Source: CAVTZP01 sp963739245 (GTDB lineage Bacteria > Chloroflexota > Dehalococcoidia > Dehalococcoidales > BS750m-G39). From it: a stretch of DNA of 47,852 nucleotides. The stretch lies in NCBI GenBank assembly GCA_963739245.1, contig CAVTZP010000006.1:1-47852 (forward strand). Reading direction: 5' to 3'. This document shows, piece after piece, positions 22,587-30,682 of this stretch; the first letter of the stretch is position 1, and each line of letters opens with the position of its first letter. The notes under the pieces are model-generated. The model did not search any database and had not been told where the DNA came from. It was given only the letters and a program-made list of their open reading frames with translations. Both the position numbers and the translations under genes were made by a program.

Positions 22587-24272
22587 ATGCCCATTAAGGT
22601 CTTAGACCCCAAAGTAGTTGCCCAGATTGCCGCCGGGGAGGTGGTGGAGAGGCCAGCCTCGGTGCTAAAAGAGCTGGTGGAGAATTCGCTGGACGCTGGT
22701 GCCAGCCAGATTTCCGTTGAGGTGGAGGGTAGTGGGGTAAGCCTAATCAGGGTGACCGATAATGGCTGCGGGATTCCCCCGGCGGAGGTGGGACTTGCCT
22801 TTGACCGTTATGCCACCAGCAAGGTAGCCAGCCTTGAAGACTTGGAGTCGATTAGAAGCCTTGGTTTTCGTGGGGAGGCACTACCCAGTATCGCCGCTGT
22901 GGCTCAGGTGGAGGTGGTTACCTGCGCCGCTGGCGATAGGGTTGGCACCTACCTCAGCCTGAGAGACGGTGCTATTGTCACTCGCCGAAGTCAGGGGCGG
23001 CCTCAGGGAACGACGGTGAGCGTGCGAAACCTGTTCCGCAAGATACCGGCAAGATTAAAATTTCTCAAGTCGGTGGCTACGGAAAATAGCCATATCGCTA
23101 ATGTGGTCAGCCAGTACGCCCTTGCCTTCCCCGAGGTTAGATTTTCCCTGTCTATTGATGGCAGGTTGGCACTAAGGACGGTGGGGAGTGGGCGGCTGAT
23201 AGATAGTATAGTTGAGGTCTACGGGGTTGAGGTGGCCAAGAATATGCTTGAGCTCAAAGACACCACTGTCCTGTCACCCCAGATAACGGGCATGGTCGGT
23301 TTGCCTGAGGTAAGCCGCTCCGGGCGGGGCTACCTCAGCTTCTTCATTAACCGTCGCTGGGTAACCAGCCGTTTGCTGGCTCGAGCGGTGGAGGAGGCTT
23401 ATCATGGGCTTTTGACGGTGGGGAAGCACCCGGTGGCGGTCATCAATATCTTGCTGCCGCCTGAGGAGGTGGATGTCAATATTCACCCGACCAAGAGCGA
23501 GGTGAGATTCTGCAGCGAGCATGCCGTTTTTAGCGTGGTTCACAGGGCAGTTCGTCAGGCTTTAATGGAGCAAGTTACCGTGCCTGAGGTTAAGACGGTG
23601 GCTAAGGAAACCATATTTTCTTCACCGCTGAGGCAGGCAGTATTAACCCCAATTGCTGATACCGCTTATAGCTCTCCCACCCCACCACTAACCCCAGCAG
23701 TGTCCCTGCTGGTGCTGCGGGTAATGGGTCAGCTCGGCAATACTTATATCATCGCCGAGGGTCCGGATGGGCTATATCTTATTGACCAGCATGCGGCTCA
23801 TGAGCGGGTCCTTTTTGAACGGATTGAGCACGAGAGGTCACAAAAGGAGATAGAGGTTCAAGGATTGCTTGAGCCAATGACATTTGAGGTTAGTCCCAGG
23901 CAAGAGGCAGTATTGAGGTCACACTATGAGGGCCTGGCTGAATTTGGCTTCTCCATTGAGCCTTTTGGCGACAGAACCTTCCTCGTCCGGGCGGTGCCGG
24001 CTCTGGTTTATGACCGGGACTGGGTGGGGATGCTGAAAGAATTGCTGGACTCCTTCCCTTCAGAGGGTGGGGATGATTGGGTGGAGGGCGTCGCCAGGTC
24101 TATGGCTTGCCACAGCGCAGTCAGGGCGGGGCAGGCATTGACCGATGTTGAGATGCGAGAGTTAGTGCGACAGCTGGAACAGTCAGCTACTCCCCATACC
24201 TGCCCTCATGGCCGACCAACGATGATTCGCCTCAGTTCAGGGCAGCTAAAAAGGGAGTTTGGTAGAACCTAA
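22587..24272 (+). CDS. mutL: DNA mismatch repair protein MutL, nicking type
   Basis: A 561-residue protein. The N-terminal GHKL ATPase has IAAGEVVERPASVLKELVEN (about 14-33), TDNGCGIP (about 57-64) and GFRGEALPSI (about 93-102). The C-terminal domain keeps the endonuclease motif DQHA-X2-E-X4-E (DQHAAHERVLFE, about 406-417) and the zinc-site motifs ACHSAVRA and CPHGRP. It therefore belongs to the strand-nicking class found in bacteria that lack MutH. MutS is not in the window. ATG at 22587, 2 bp after the pcrA stop, so the two are coupled. It overlaps surE tail to tail by 4 nt. Confidence 0.96.
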   Translation: MPIKVLDPKVVAQIAAGEVVERPASVLKELVENSLDAGASQISVEVEGSGVSLIRVTDNGCGIPPAEVGLAFDRYATSKVASLEDLESIRSLGFRGEALPSIAAVAQVEVVTCAAGDRVGTYLSLRDGAIVTRRSQGRPQGTTVSVRNLFRKIPARLKFLKSVATENSHIANVVSQYALAFPEVRFSLSIDGRLALRTVGSGRLIDSIVEVYGVEVAKNMLELKDTTVLSPQITGMVGLPEVSRSGRGYLSFFINRRWVTSRLLARAVEEAYHGLLTVGKHPVAVINILLPPEEVDVNIHPTKSEVRFCSEHAVFSVVHRAVRQALMEQVTVPEVKTVAKETIFSSPLRQAVLTPIADTAYSSPTPPLTPAVSLLVLRVMGQLGNTYIIAEGPDGLYLIDQHAAHERVLFERIEHERSQKEIEVQGLLEPMTFEVSPRQEAVLRSHYEGLAEFGFSIEPFGDRTFLVRAVPALVYDRDWVGMLKELLDSFPSEGGDDWVEGVARSMACHSAVRAGQALTDVEMRELVRQLEQSATPHTCPHGRPTMIRLSSGQLKREFGRT

Positions 24273-25048
24273 CCGCGTTGAAGCTCGTGGAAGAGGTCAG
24301 AGCAGAGGCTATCGGGGAGGAGGGGTGAAGGCTTGCTCGTCTCTCTGGTGAGCAGTGGCGAGATGGAGATATTGCCCTGGTCTATTGCCCAGGTATCTGT
24401 CTTTTCATCTATCGGCTTATTTGTCTTCTGGCGAACAAACCAGTAGTACTGGCGTCCGTTATCATGTCTTTCCTCAATGGTCTCAGTATGGCTTTTGGTG
24501 GCAGGATAGGTAATCCTCACCCCCCTGATTTTTTCCCGGGGGAGGCTTGGTAGATTAACATTAAGGCAAATGTTGGCCGGCAAGACGCCCGAACCGAACT
24601 TTTTGGCTAGTAAGTCGGCAAATTTAGCCGCATCACCAAAGTTGAGGTTATCCCCCAGCGCTAGCGAGATGGCAAAGGCGGGGAAACCATGCAGACTGGC
24701 TTGCAGGGCAGCCCCTACCGTCCCTGAGATTAGCACATCATCACCCAGGTTTGCTCCCCGGTTTATGCCGGAAATGACTAAATCTACCCTATCTTTAACC
24801 AGATTGCCTAAAGCCAGAATAACACTATCAGACGGCGTGCCCTCTACGGCATAGGTTTCTACGCCGTCTATCAGAGGCGTCGTCTCCCTTGCCCTTACTG
24901 GCTGGTGCAGACTAACCGCGGTGCCTATGGCGCTCATCTCTCTATCCGGGGCTACCACCACTATATCGGCGGTGCTTTTTAGCTCCCTCACCAGTGTCCA
25001 TAGCCCGTCGGCAAATACTCCGTCATCATTGGTTACCAGTATTCTCAC
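24269..25048 (-). CDS. surE: 5'/3'-nucleotidase SurE
   Basis: A metal-dependent nucleoside monophosphate phosphatase, active on survival-related nucleotide pools. The protein has 259 residues. The N-terminal ILVTNDDGVFADG motif (about 3-15) gives the paired aspartates, and VISGINRGANLGDDVLISGT (about 92-111) the rest of the active site. The start is GTG at 25048. The C-terminus overlaps mutL by 4 nt in convergent orientation. Confidence 0.95.
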   Translation of the reverse strand: MRILVTNDDGVFADGLWTLVRELKSTADIVVVAPDREMSAIGTAVSLHQPVRARETTPLIDGVETYAVEGTPSDSVILALGNLVKDRVDLVISGINRGANLGDDVLISGTVGAALQASLHGFPAFAISLALGDNLNFGDAAKFADLLAKKFGSGVLPANICLNVNLPSLPREKIRGVRITYPATKSHTETIEERHDNGRQYYWFVRQKTNKPIDEKTDTWAIDQGNISISPLLTRETSKPSPLLPDSLCSDLFHELQRG

Positions 25049-25116
25049 CTAAAACTCCCTTCTTCTAACCCTCCAGTTTATCACGATAGGGATAGTAGCG
25101 ACAAATTCTTTTATTA

Positions 25117-25248
25117 ACCTCACCCCCTTAATCCCCCTCTCCTTACTAAGGAGAGGGGGAGGGATAAAAAAGGGGGGGGCGAAGCCCCCCCTTTTTAAAA
25201 CTACTTCCCCCTTCCCCTTAGGGGAAGGGGGATAAAGGGGGATGGGGT
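25117..25248. repeat. Complete palindromic intergenic repeat (132 bp)
   Basis: Near-identical in layout to the copy at 20217: ACCTCACCCCCTTAATCC, hairpin 1 (CCCCTCTCCTT/AAGGAGAGGGG), central G-run hairpin around CGAAG, hairpin 3 (CTTCCCCTTAGGGGAAG), and AAAGGGGGATGGGGT at the right. It fills the gap between the start of surE and the hdrA promoter. Confidence 0.9.
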
Positions 25249-25258
25249 GAATAAACTC

Positions 25259-25288
25259 TTGTTGAGGCAAGTGGGTTTATGGTAGTAT
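25259..25288 (+). promoter_or_regulatory. hdrA promoter candidate
   Basis: TTGTTG (25259-25264), an 18-bp spacer and TAGTAT (25283-25288), 24 bp before the GTG start. It begins 11 bp after the end of the repeat. Confidence 0.4.
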
Positions 25289-25312
25289 TTTATTGGTAGG
25301 ACGGAGGTTTGA

Positions 25313-27271
25313 GTGGAACCTAGAATCGGTGTCTATATCTGTCATTGCGGCAGCAATATCGCTGGCACGGTTGATATTGATGAGGTTGTCCGCTTTGCCC
25401 AGGGTCTGGAAGGGGTAGTCGTCGCTCGCGACTATAAATTTATGTGCTCCGACCCGGGGCAGGAGATGATTAAGAAGGACATCAAGGAGCTGGGGCTTAA
25501 CCGTATCGTGGTCGCCTCTTGTTCACCGACAATGCATGAGCCGACATTTCGCCGTGTCTGTCAGGAGGCGGGAATAAATCCTTATCTCTTTGCGATGGCG
25601 AATATTCGTGAGCAAGTCTCCTGGGTGACTGAGGATAGAAAAGAAGCTACCGATAAGGCCAAGGCGCTGGTCAGCGCTGCCGTGCGGCGGGTCTATTATC
25701 ATCAGCCACTGGAGGCAAGGGAGGTTCTAGTTAATCCAAACACCCTCGTCGTTGGTGGGGGAATTGCTGGAATTCAGGCGGCACTTAAGATTGCTGACTC
25801 CGGGCATAAGGTCTATCTGGTGGAGAAAACGCCTAGTATTGGGGGACATATGGCTCAGCTGGATAAGACCTTCCCCACCCTGGATTGTTCAGCATGCATC
25901 CTGACCCCAAAGATGACGCAGGTGGGCTCCCATCCCTATATTGAGCTGTTGACCTACAGTGAGGTAGAAGAGGTCTCCGGGTATATCGGCAATTTCAAGG
26001 TCAAAATCAGGAAGAAGGCAAGATATGTAGATGAAGCTCTTTGTACCGGCTGTGGCTTGTGTCAGACCAAGTGCCCGTGGAAGGTAGATAGCGAGTTTGA
26101 GGTCGGTCTGGGTAAGAGGAAGGCTATCTATACCCCCTTCCCTCAGGCCGTGCCCAATATACCGGTCATTGACAAAGAGCACTGTGCCTATTTCTTGACG
26201 GGTAAGTGCCGTGCCTGTGAGAAGTTCTGTGAGGCTAAGGCTATAGATTTTAAGCAAGAAGACAAATTAATTGAGGTTGAGGTTGGCTCCATAATTCTGA
26301 CTACCGGCTTTAGTCTATTTGACCCTACCCCTATCTATCCTTATGGCTATAAAAGGCTGGACAATGTTATTACCAGCCTTGAGTTTGAGCGCATGGTCAA
26401 TTCCTCCGGTCCGACCGATGGTAATATTGTGCTCAAGGATGGCTCAGCCCCAAAGAGGATTGGCATTATCCATTGCGTTGGCAGTCGGGATGAGAAGTAT
26501 CACGAGTATTGCTCACGGGTTTGCTGTATGCATTCCATGAAGTTTGCCCACCTGATAAAGGAGCATACCGATGCCGAGGTCTACGAGTTTTATATTGATA
26601 TCCGGAGCTTCGGCAAGGGCTATGAGGAGTTCTATAACCGTGTCCTTAAAGAGGGGACGGTTTTCCTGCGGGGCCGTCCCGGGGAGATAACCAATGTCGC
26701 CGAAACCCCTGAAGAGGAAGGTAAGCTCATCGTCCAGTTTGAGGACACACTGGTCGGGCGGCAGCGGCGACTGCCGGTGGATATGGTTGTTCTGAGCTGT
26801 GCCCTGGAGCCGCAGCCGGATGTTGAGGCGGTTGCCCGCTTATTTAATATCAGCCGCAGCGCCGACGGCTTCTTTCTGGAGAGGCACCCAAAACTGGAGC
26901 CGGTGGCAACCATGACTGACGGAATATTTCTGGCTGGTTGCTGTCAGAGTCCCAAGGATATACCGGATACTGTGGCTCAGGCTTCGGCGGCCGCCGCTGA
27001 GGTTCTGGCGATGATTAGTAAGGGGAAGGTGGAGATTGAAGCCGCCACGGCGGTTATTGATGAGAGAATTTGCTCCGGCTGCCAGGTCTGCCGGCTGGTT
27101 TGCCCCTATAATGCCATTGACTATGATGATAAGAAGGGGGTGTGTCGGGTCAACGAGGCTCTGTGCAAGGCTTGCGGCGCCTGTATCGCCGCTTGCTTTA
27201 GCCATGCGGTGAGCCTTGAGCACTTCACCAATGAGCAAATCGTGGCGGAGATGGAAGGGGCGCTGGCTTAA
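25313..27271 (+). CDS. hdrA: Heterodisulfide reductase subunit A-like flavoprotein
   Basis: An FAD- and iron-sulfur-containing electron hub, the site of electron bifurcation in HdrABC complexes. The protein has 652 residues. The N-terminal domain (1-145) holds ICHCG, FMCSDPG and VASCSPTMHEP. The FAD domain starts with VVGGGIAGIQAAL (about 145-157), followed by GGHMAQLDKTFPTLDCSACI. Ferredoxin motifs are CTGCGLCQTKCP and CRACEKFCEAKA inserted mid-protein, and CSGCQVCRLVCP plus CKACGACIAAC at the C-terminus. The start is GTG at 25313 with GGAGG upstream. HdrB and HdrC are absent. The protein converges with a four-gene redox operon, overlapping its last gene by 4 nt, and is presumed to form a complex with those products. 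Confidence 0.93.
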   Translation: MEPRIGVYICHCGSNIAGTVDIDEVVRFAQGLEGVVVARDYKFMCSDPGQEMIKKDIKELGLNRIVVASCSPTMHEPTFRRVCQEAGINPYLFAMANIREQVSWVTEDRKEATDKAKALVSAAVRRVYYHQPLEAREVLVNPNTLVVGGGIAGIQAALKIADSGHKVYLVEKTPSIGGHMAQLDKTFPTLDCSACILTPKMTQVGSHPYIELLTYSEVEEVSGYIGNFKVKIRKKARYVDEALCTGCGLCQTKCPWKVDSEFEVGLGKRKAIYTPFPQAVPNIPVIDKEHCAYFLTGKCRACEKFCEAKAIDFKQEDKLIEVEVGSIILTTGFSLFDPTPIYPYGYKRLDNVITSLEFERMVNSSGPTDGNIVLKDGSAPKRIGIIHCVGSRDEKYHEYCSRVCCMHSMKFAHLIKEHTDAEVYEFYIDIRSFGKGYEEFYNRVLKEGTVFLRGRPGEITNVAETPEEEGKLIVQFEDTLVGRQRRLPVDMVVLSCALEPQPDVEAVARLFNISRSADGFFLERHPKLEPVATMTDGIFLAGCCQSPKDIPDTVAQASAAAAEVLAMISKGKVEIEAATAVIDERICSGCQVCRLVCPYNAIDYDDKKGVCRVNEALCKACGACIAACFSHAVSLEHFTNEQIVAEMEGALA

Positions 27272-28137
27272 TACTCGCTGGAGACGAAGCTCTTAATCTG
27301 GGCGTAGCTGAACACCGGCCCATCGCGGCAGACATAGATATTTCCGATATTGCACCGTCCGCACTTACCGATGCCGCACTTCATCCTCTTCTCTAAGGTG
27401 GTGAGCATCTGCTCTGGAGTAAAGCCCAGCTTGGTCAGCACGGGGAAGGTAAACCGTATCATAATCGGTGGCCCGCAGACAATAGCCACGGCGTTTTTGG
27501 CGGAGGGGGCTACCTCCTCCAATATCTTGGGCACTACGCCCACCCTTCCTGTCCAACTTTCATCCCCCCTATCAACGGTGGTGGCAAATTTTACCGTCTT
27601 GTCCCTGCTCCAGGCATCCAGGTCATACTTGAAGCACAGGTCAGCGGGGCTGCGAGCGCCATAAATAATATCTATATCTTTATACTTATTTCGATTATCA
27701 ATGACATTCCAGATGAGGGAGCGTAGCGGGGCTAAGCCGATGCCACCACCGACAAAAACCAGGTTTTTACCCTGTAAGAAGTCAAGAGGGAAGCTATTGC
27801 CGTAGGGTCCCCTGAAGCCAATTTCAGCGCCAACACCGAGCCGGTGCAGGGCGTTAGTTACCCTGCCCACGCGCTGGGCAGTAAACTCAAGATGGTCGCG
27901 CCGGGTGGGGCTGGAAGAAATACAGAATGGGGCTTCGCCGATACCGAAGACAGAGTATTCGCCAAACTGCCCTGACTCAAAGCTGAACTTCGCCCCCAGC
28001 TTCTTGTCCTTAAAGTTGAAATGGAAGGTTCGAATAGCCAGTGTTTCTTCGATTATTTTCTCGATTACGGCTATATGGGGCAGATAGACATTATCCTGAG
28101 CTAAGAATCGGCTGGGGCTGATATTGGTAGTCGTCAT
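27268..28137 (-). CDS. FAD/NAD(P)-binding oxidoreductase subunit with [2Fe-2S] cluster (FloxA / sulfhydrogenase gamma-like)
   Basis: A 289-residue protein from ATG at 28137, chosen because this ATG overlaps the upstream stop in an ATGA; a longer open frame to 28215 would overlap the previous gene by about 80 bp. It has a ferredoxin-reductase fold: FAD-binding SSSPTRRDHLEFT (about 75-87), NAD-binding FVGGGIGLAPLRSL (about 127-140) and a C-terminal cluster KCGIGKCGRCNIG ... VCRDGPVF. It is related to PyrK, AsrB and HydG. Its likely job is to exchange electrons with NAD(P)H for the Hdr-type complex. The last gene of the redox operon. Confidence 0.88.
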   Translation of the reverse strand: MTTTNISPSRFLAQDNVYLPHIAVIEKIIEETLAIRTFHFNFKDKKLGAKFSFESGQFGEYSVFGIGEAPFCISSSPTRRDHLEFTAQRVGRVTNALHRLGVGAEIGFRGPYGNSFPLDFLQGKNLVFVGGGIGLAPLRSLIWNVIDNRNKYKDIDIIYGARSPADLCFKYDLDAWSRDKTVKFATTVDRGDESWTGRVGVVPKILEEVAPSAKNAVAIVCGPPIMIRFTFPVLTKLGFTPEQMLTTLEKRMKCGIGKCGRCNIGNIYVCRDGPVFSYAQIKSFVSSEY

Positions 28138-29171
28138 TTTGCTCCCTGTACCTTGAGCGGCACGCTCTCCAGCACCTGAGTAATATCCCAGTTCACCGGG
28201 CAGAGGCGAACACATCGGCCGCAGCCGGTGCAGGCAATGGCATTAAAGTTCATGGGGAAGAAGCCGAATTTATGACATACCTTCTGTCTCACCCTTTTCC
28301 ATTTCTCATCCCTTGGGTTCTCCATTGGCATCTTGGTATAGACGGGGAAGGCGCAGCTATCCAGGCTCCTGAATCTCGTCCCCTGCTGCTTAGTTAGCTC
28401 ATCGTTAATATCAAAGCAATAGCAGGTGGGGCAGAGCAGGGTGCAGATGCCGCAGCTTATGCACTTGGCCGCTACCTTCTCCCAGAAGTCTTGGTCATCA
28501 AAGCTGGCTAACAGCTTATCAACAATGCCCTCGGCATTTATCTTTCTGGTAACCTTGTTATAGGCTGTCTCTTTTACTTCTTTGGCCCTGGCCTCATCGT
28601 CCTTAGTTGTCTCTTTTAAGCCGCTCGCCCTGGCGATTAGCTCTTTGCCCGCTGCTGAAATAGGTTCAATCAGGAACTGGTCGCCAATATCGGTGAGCAT
28701 CAGGTCAACATCGTTTGACTCTGCCGGGCTAATACCGAGGGAGGTGCAGAAGCAGCTCTCGCCGGGGTTAGTGCAGCCAAGCCCGATTAATACAGCGCTG
28801 TTCCTTCTAGATAGATAGTACGGGTCCTGATATAGGTCCTTAAAGTTGGCATCTATTATCGCCAGGGCTCTGGCATCACACGGGCGTATGCCAAAAATCA
28901 AATTCTTTTTTCCATTTAATGGTGGCAGTTCTAAATTGTAGCCTTCCCTGTCTTTCTGGAAGCGGAACATCTCCTCCATGGCGGGGAGGAAATTATCCTT
29001 TGGGGGGACAACGGTGTTTCGGTACCAATCTAAAAAGCTGGTATTTTTGCCATCCCATTTGGCCATGGTCGCCACGCCGCTTTCTTTTGACGGGACGAAT
29101 ACGGCAAACTCCTGGCTCCACTGGTTAAGGAGTTTGGCTATATCATTCTTGTTTATTTTCTTACTGGTCAT
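28134..29171 (-). CDS. 4Fe-4S dicluster subunit (FloxB / sulfhydrogenase beta, AsrA-like)
   Basis: A 345-residue protein. The N-terminal part (about 1-200) is the AsrA/HydB-type domain with FGIRPCDARALAIID (about 92-106) and GCTNPGESCFCTSLG (about 131-145). The C-terminal part has two [4Fe-4S] motifs: CISCGICTLLCPTCYCFD (about 237-254) and CTGCGRCVRLCPVNWD. The family links NAD(P)H-oxidising flavoproteins to other redox partners. It overlaps the downstream FAD subunit by 4 nt and follows the next subunit by 2 bp. Confidence 0.87.
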   Translation of the reverse strand: MTSKKINKNDIAKLLNQWSQEFAVFVPSKESGVATMAKWDGKNTSFLDWYRNTVVPPKDNFLPAMEEMFRFQKDREGYNLELPPLNGKKNLIFGIRPCDARALAIIDANFKDLYQDPYYLSRRNSAVLIGLGCTNPGESCFCTSLGISPAESNDVDLMLTDIGDQFLIEPISAAGKELIARASGLKETTKDDEARAKEVKETAYNKVTRKINAEGIVDKLLASFDDQDFWEKVAAKCISCGICTLLCPTCYCFDINDELTKQQGTRFRSLDSCAFPVYTKMPMENPRDEKWKRVRQKVCHKFGFFPMNFNAIACTGCGRCVRLCPVNWDITQVLESVPLKVQGAK

Positions 29172-29173
29172 TT

Positions 29174-30121
29174 CTATCTGAAGAAATCTTCAGCCTCTTT
29201 TTCTGCATAGTGGGTCATTAGTGGTCGTGCGTCCTTATCCATGCCGGTTTTAAACTGGAAAAGCTCATCCACAATATCATACATCTCCCTGGTCAGGCTT
29301 CTTAGCGGTATATTGACCGGGCAGGCACGCTCGCACTCACCGCAGTCGGTGCATCTTCCGGCAACATGGATATTTCTTATGACTTGAAATATCAGGTTAT
29401 CCTGCCACCGCGGCGCTGGTAATACCCATTGTGGCTCGGTCTCCTCAACAAAGCACCGCCGGCAGAAGCAGGCTGGACAGACATTTCGGCAGGCGTAGCA
29501 TCGGATGCAGCGGCTGAACTCCCTTTCCCAGAACACCCACCTCTGCTCCGGGACCATCTGCTTTAGTTTCTCAATCTTCTCTTGAGCCACTGGATTGGCA
29601 ATTGGTGGGCTTGGCTCACCAAGAAGGATGTCATACTCTTTGGGGGTGGGGAATTCACAGGCAAGGCAGTGGTCAAAGAGGGTTTGGGTGGTGGGGAACT
29701 CCTTTTTCTTGCCATCAAATTTTATGATTACTTTATCCTCTTCTCGGGTAATATCATTCAGCTCATCCCTATATTTACCCACCAGCTTTTCTACCTTGCT
29801 GAGGTCAATAACTCCGGTGCAGGGGACGCCGAGAATCACCACATCCTCTCTGACAACCTTGTTATCCTGTATCAGGCTGACGATGGAGCGGCTTTCGCAG
29901 CCTTTAACTACGATGCCAACCCGCCCCTTTATCTGGGTGAGGAAATTGGCTAGATTATTAGTGATAAAGGGATTGATTACCAGGTGGTCGGTATCGTTTT
30001 TATCTTTAGTTATGAGGGGGGTGGTGGCAAACTTCAGGCTCCCCGGTTCAAAGCCGATAATCCAGTCAACCTTACCCTGCTCCAGTAGTGCCCTAGTCTC
30101 ACTTCGTAGTTTTTGTTCCAT
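29174..30121 (-). CDS. 4Fe-4S subunit with F420-hydrogenase-beta-like N-terminal domain (FloxC-like)
   Basis: About 315 residues from ATG at 30121; an alternative TTG at 30139 adds six. The N-terminal domain (about 20-160) has VVKGCESRSIVSLIQDN and VILGVPCTGVID, as in FrhB/FdhB-type subunits. The C-terminal region has CIRCYACRNVCPACFCRRC and CTDCGECERACPVNIPL, typical 2x[4Fe-4S] binding. Only a weak, very close ribosome-binding site precedes the ATG, and the gene overlaps the end of the MvhD-like gene by about 23 nt, so translation is probably coupled. It is assigned as the electron-transfer link between the MvhD-like and FloxB-like subunits, by context. Confidence 0.82.
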   Translation of the reverse strand: MEQKLRSETRALLEQGKVDWIIGFEPGSLKFATTPLITKDKNDTDHLVINPFITNNLANFLTQIKGRVGIVVKGCESRSIVSLIQDNKVVREDVVILGVPCTGVIDLSKVEKLVGKYRDELNDITREEDKVIIKFDGKKKEFPTTQTLFDHCLACEFPTPKEYDILLGEPSPPIANPVAQEKIEKLKQMVPEQRWVFWEREFSRCIRCYACRNVCPACFCRRCFVEETEPQWVLPAPRWQDNLIFQVIRNIHVAGRCTDCGECERACPVNIPLRSLTREMYDIVDELFQFKTGMDKDARPLMTHYAEKEAEDFFR

Positions 30122-30551
30122 CTCCCTGTCTTTCGGCAAATAGTTGATTGGGGCCGACCTCTTTTACCTCCTTGGTCACCTCAGTGACGACATCAGCGAA
30201 TTTCCCTCCTTCTGAAGCCGAAATCCAGCTTGCCTGAATCCTCTGCGGCTCAACGCCGAGGTACTCAAGGAACCTCTTGGTTATGGCTATTCTCCTCCGG
30301 GCGCGGTAATTTCCCGTTTGATAGTGGCACTCGCCGGGGTGGCAGCCGGAAATAAGCACGCCGTCGAAACCCAGGCGCAACGCCTTGAGGATAAACAGCG
30401 AATCTACCCGGCCGGAGCATGGCACCTTTATTATCTTTATGTTTGCCGGGTACTTCTTACGGCTGGTTCCGGCTAAATCAGCGCCGGCATAGCTGCACCA
30501 CTTGCAGAGAAAGCCAACCAGCTTTGGTTCCCACTCTGTCTCTTGCTTCAT
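30099..30551 (-). CDS. MvhD-family iron-sulfur subunit (hydrogenase/Hdr electron connector)
   Basis: A 150-residue protein from ATG at 30551 (AGAGG upstream). It shows the MvhD pattern: FLCKWCSYAGAD (about 14-25), KVPCSGRVD (about 43-51), ISGCHPGECHYQTGNY (about 67-82) and RIQASWISASEG near the C-terminus. MvhD carries a [2Fe-2S] cluster and passes electrons to HdrA. It is the first gene of the redox operon. No hydrogenase or formate dehydrogenase gene is close by, so the electron donor is likely the NAD(P)-binding subunit at the operon end. Confidence 0.9.
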   Translation of the reverse strand: MKQETEWEPKLVGFLCKWCSYAGADLAGTSRKKYPANIKIIKVPCSGRVDSLFILKALRLGFDGVLISGCHPGECHYQTGNYRARRRIAITKRFLEYLGVEPQRIQASWISASEGGKFADVVTEVTKEVKEVGPNQLFAERQGDGTKTTK

Positions 30552-30580
30552 TTCGACCTCTGGGGAGGTAAAGCTTAAGC

Positions 30581-30610
30581 ATTCTAGCACGGGTGGTGGT
30601 GTAGCATCAA
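30581..30610 (-). promoter_or_regulatory. Promoter of the mvhD-flox operon
   Basis: TTGATG (30610-30605), an 18-bp spacer and TAGAAT (30586-30581) on the minus strand, 29 bp upstream of the ATG. It is divergent from the queA promoter. Confidence 0.5.
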
Positions 30611-30640
30611 GGGTGTGAGGGTTATTAGATAATCTGGGAA

Positions 30641-30670
30641 TTGCCTTTTCGTTTTCCGTGTTGCTATACT
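30641..30670 (+). promoter_or_regulatory. queA promoter
   Basis: TTGCCT (30641-30646), an 18-bp spacer, TATACT (30665-30670). The expected start near 30677 leaves only about 6 nt before the ATG at 30683, so the mRNA would be nearly leaderless. Confidence 0.5.
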
Positions 30671-30682
30671 AGCTTTAGCAGT

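Noticed and set aside
5975..25248. Short repeated GC-rich blocks, considered as a CRISPR array
   Set aside because: Copies are kilobases apart, palindromic, and have no regular spacers; no cas genes are present.
28138..28215. 26-residue N-terminal extension of the FAD/[2Fe-2S] subunit
   Set aside because: It would lie wholly inside the upstream gene; the ATG at 28137 forms the ATGA coupling used throughout the window.
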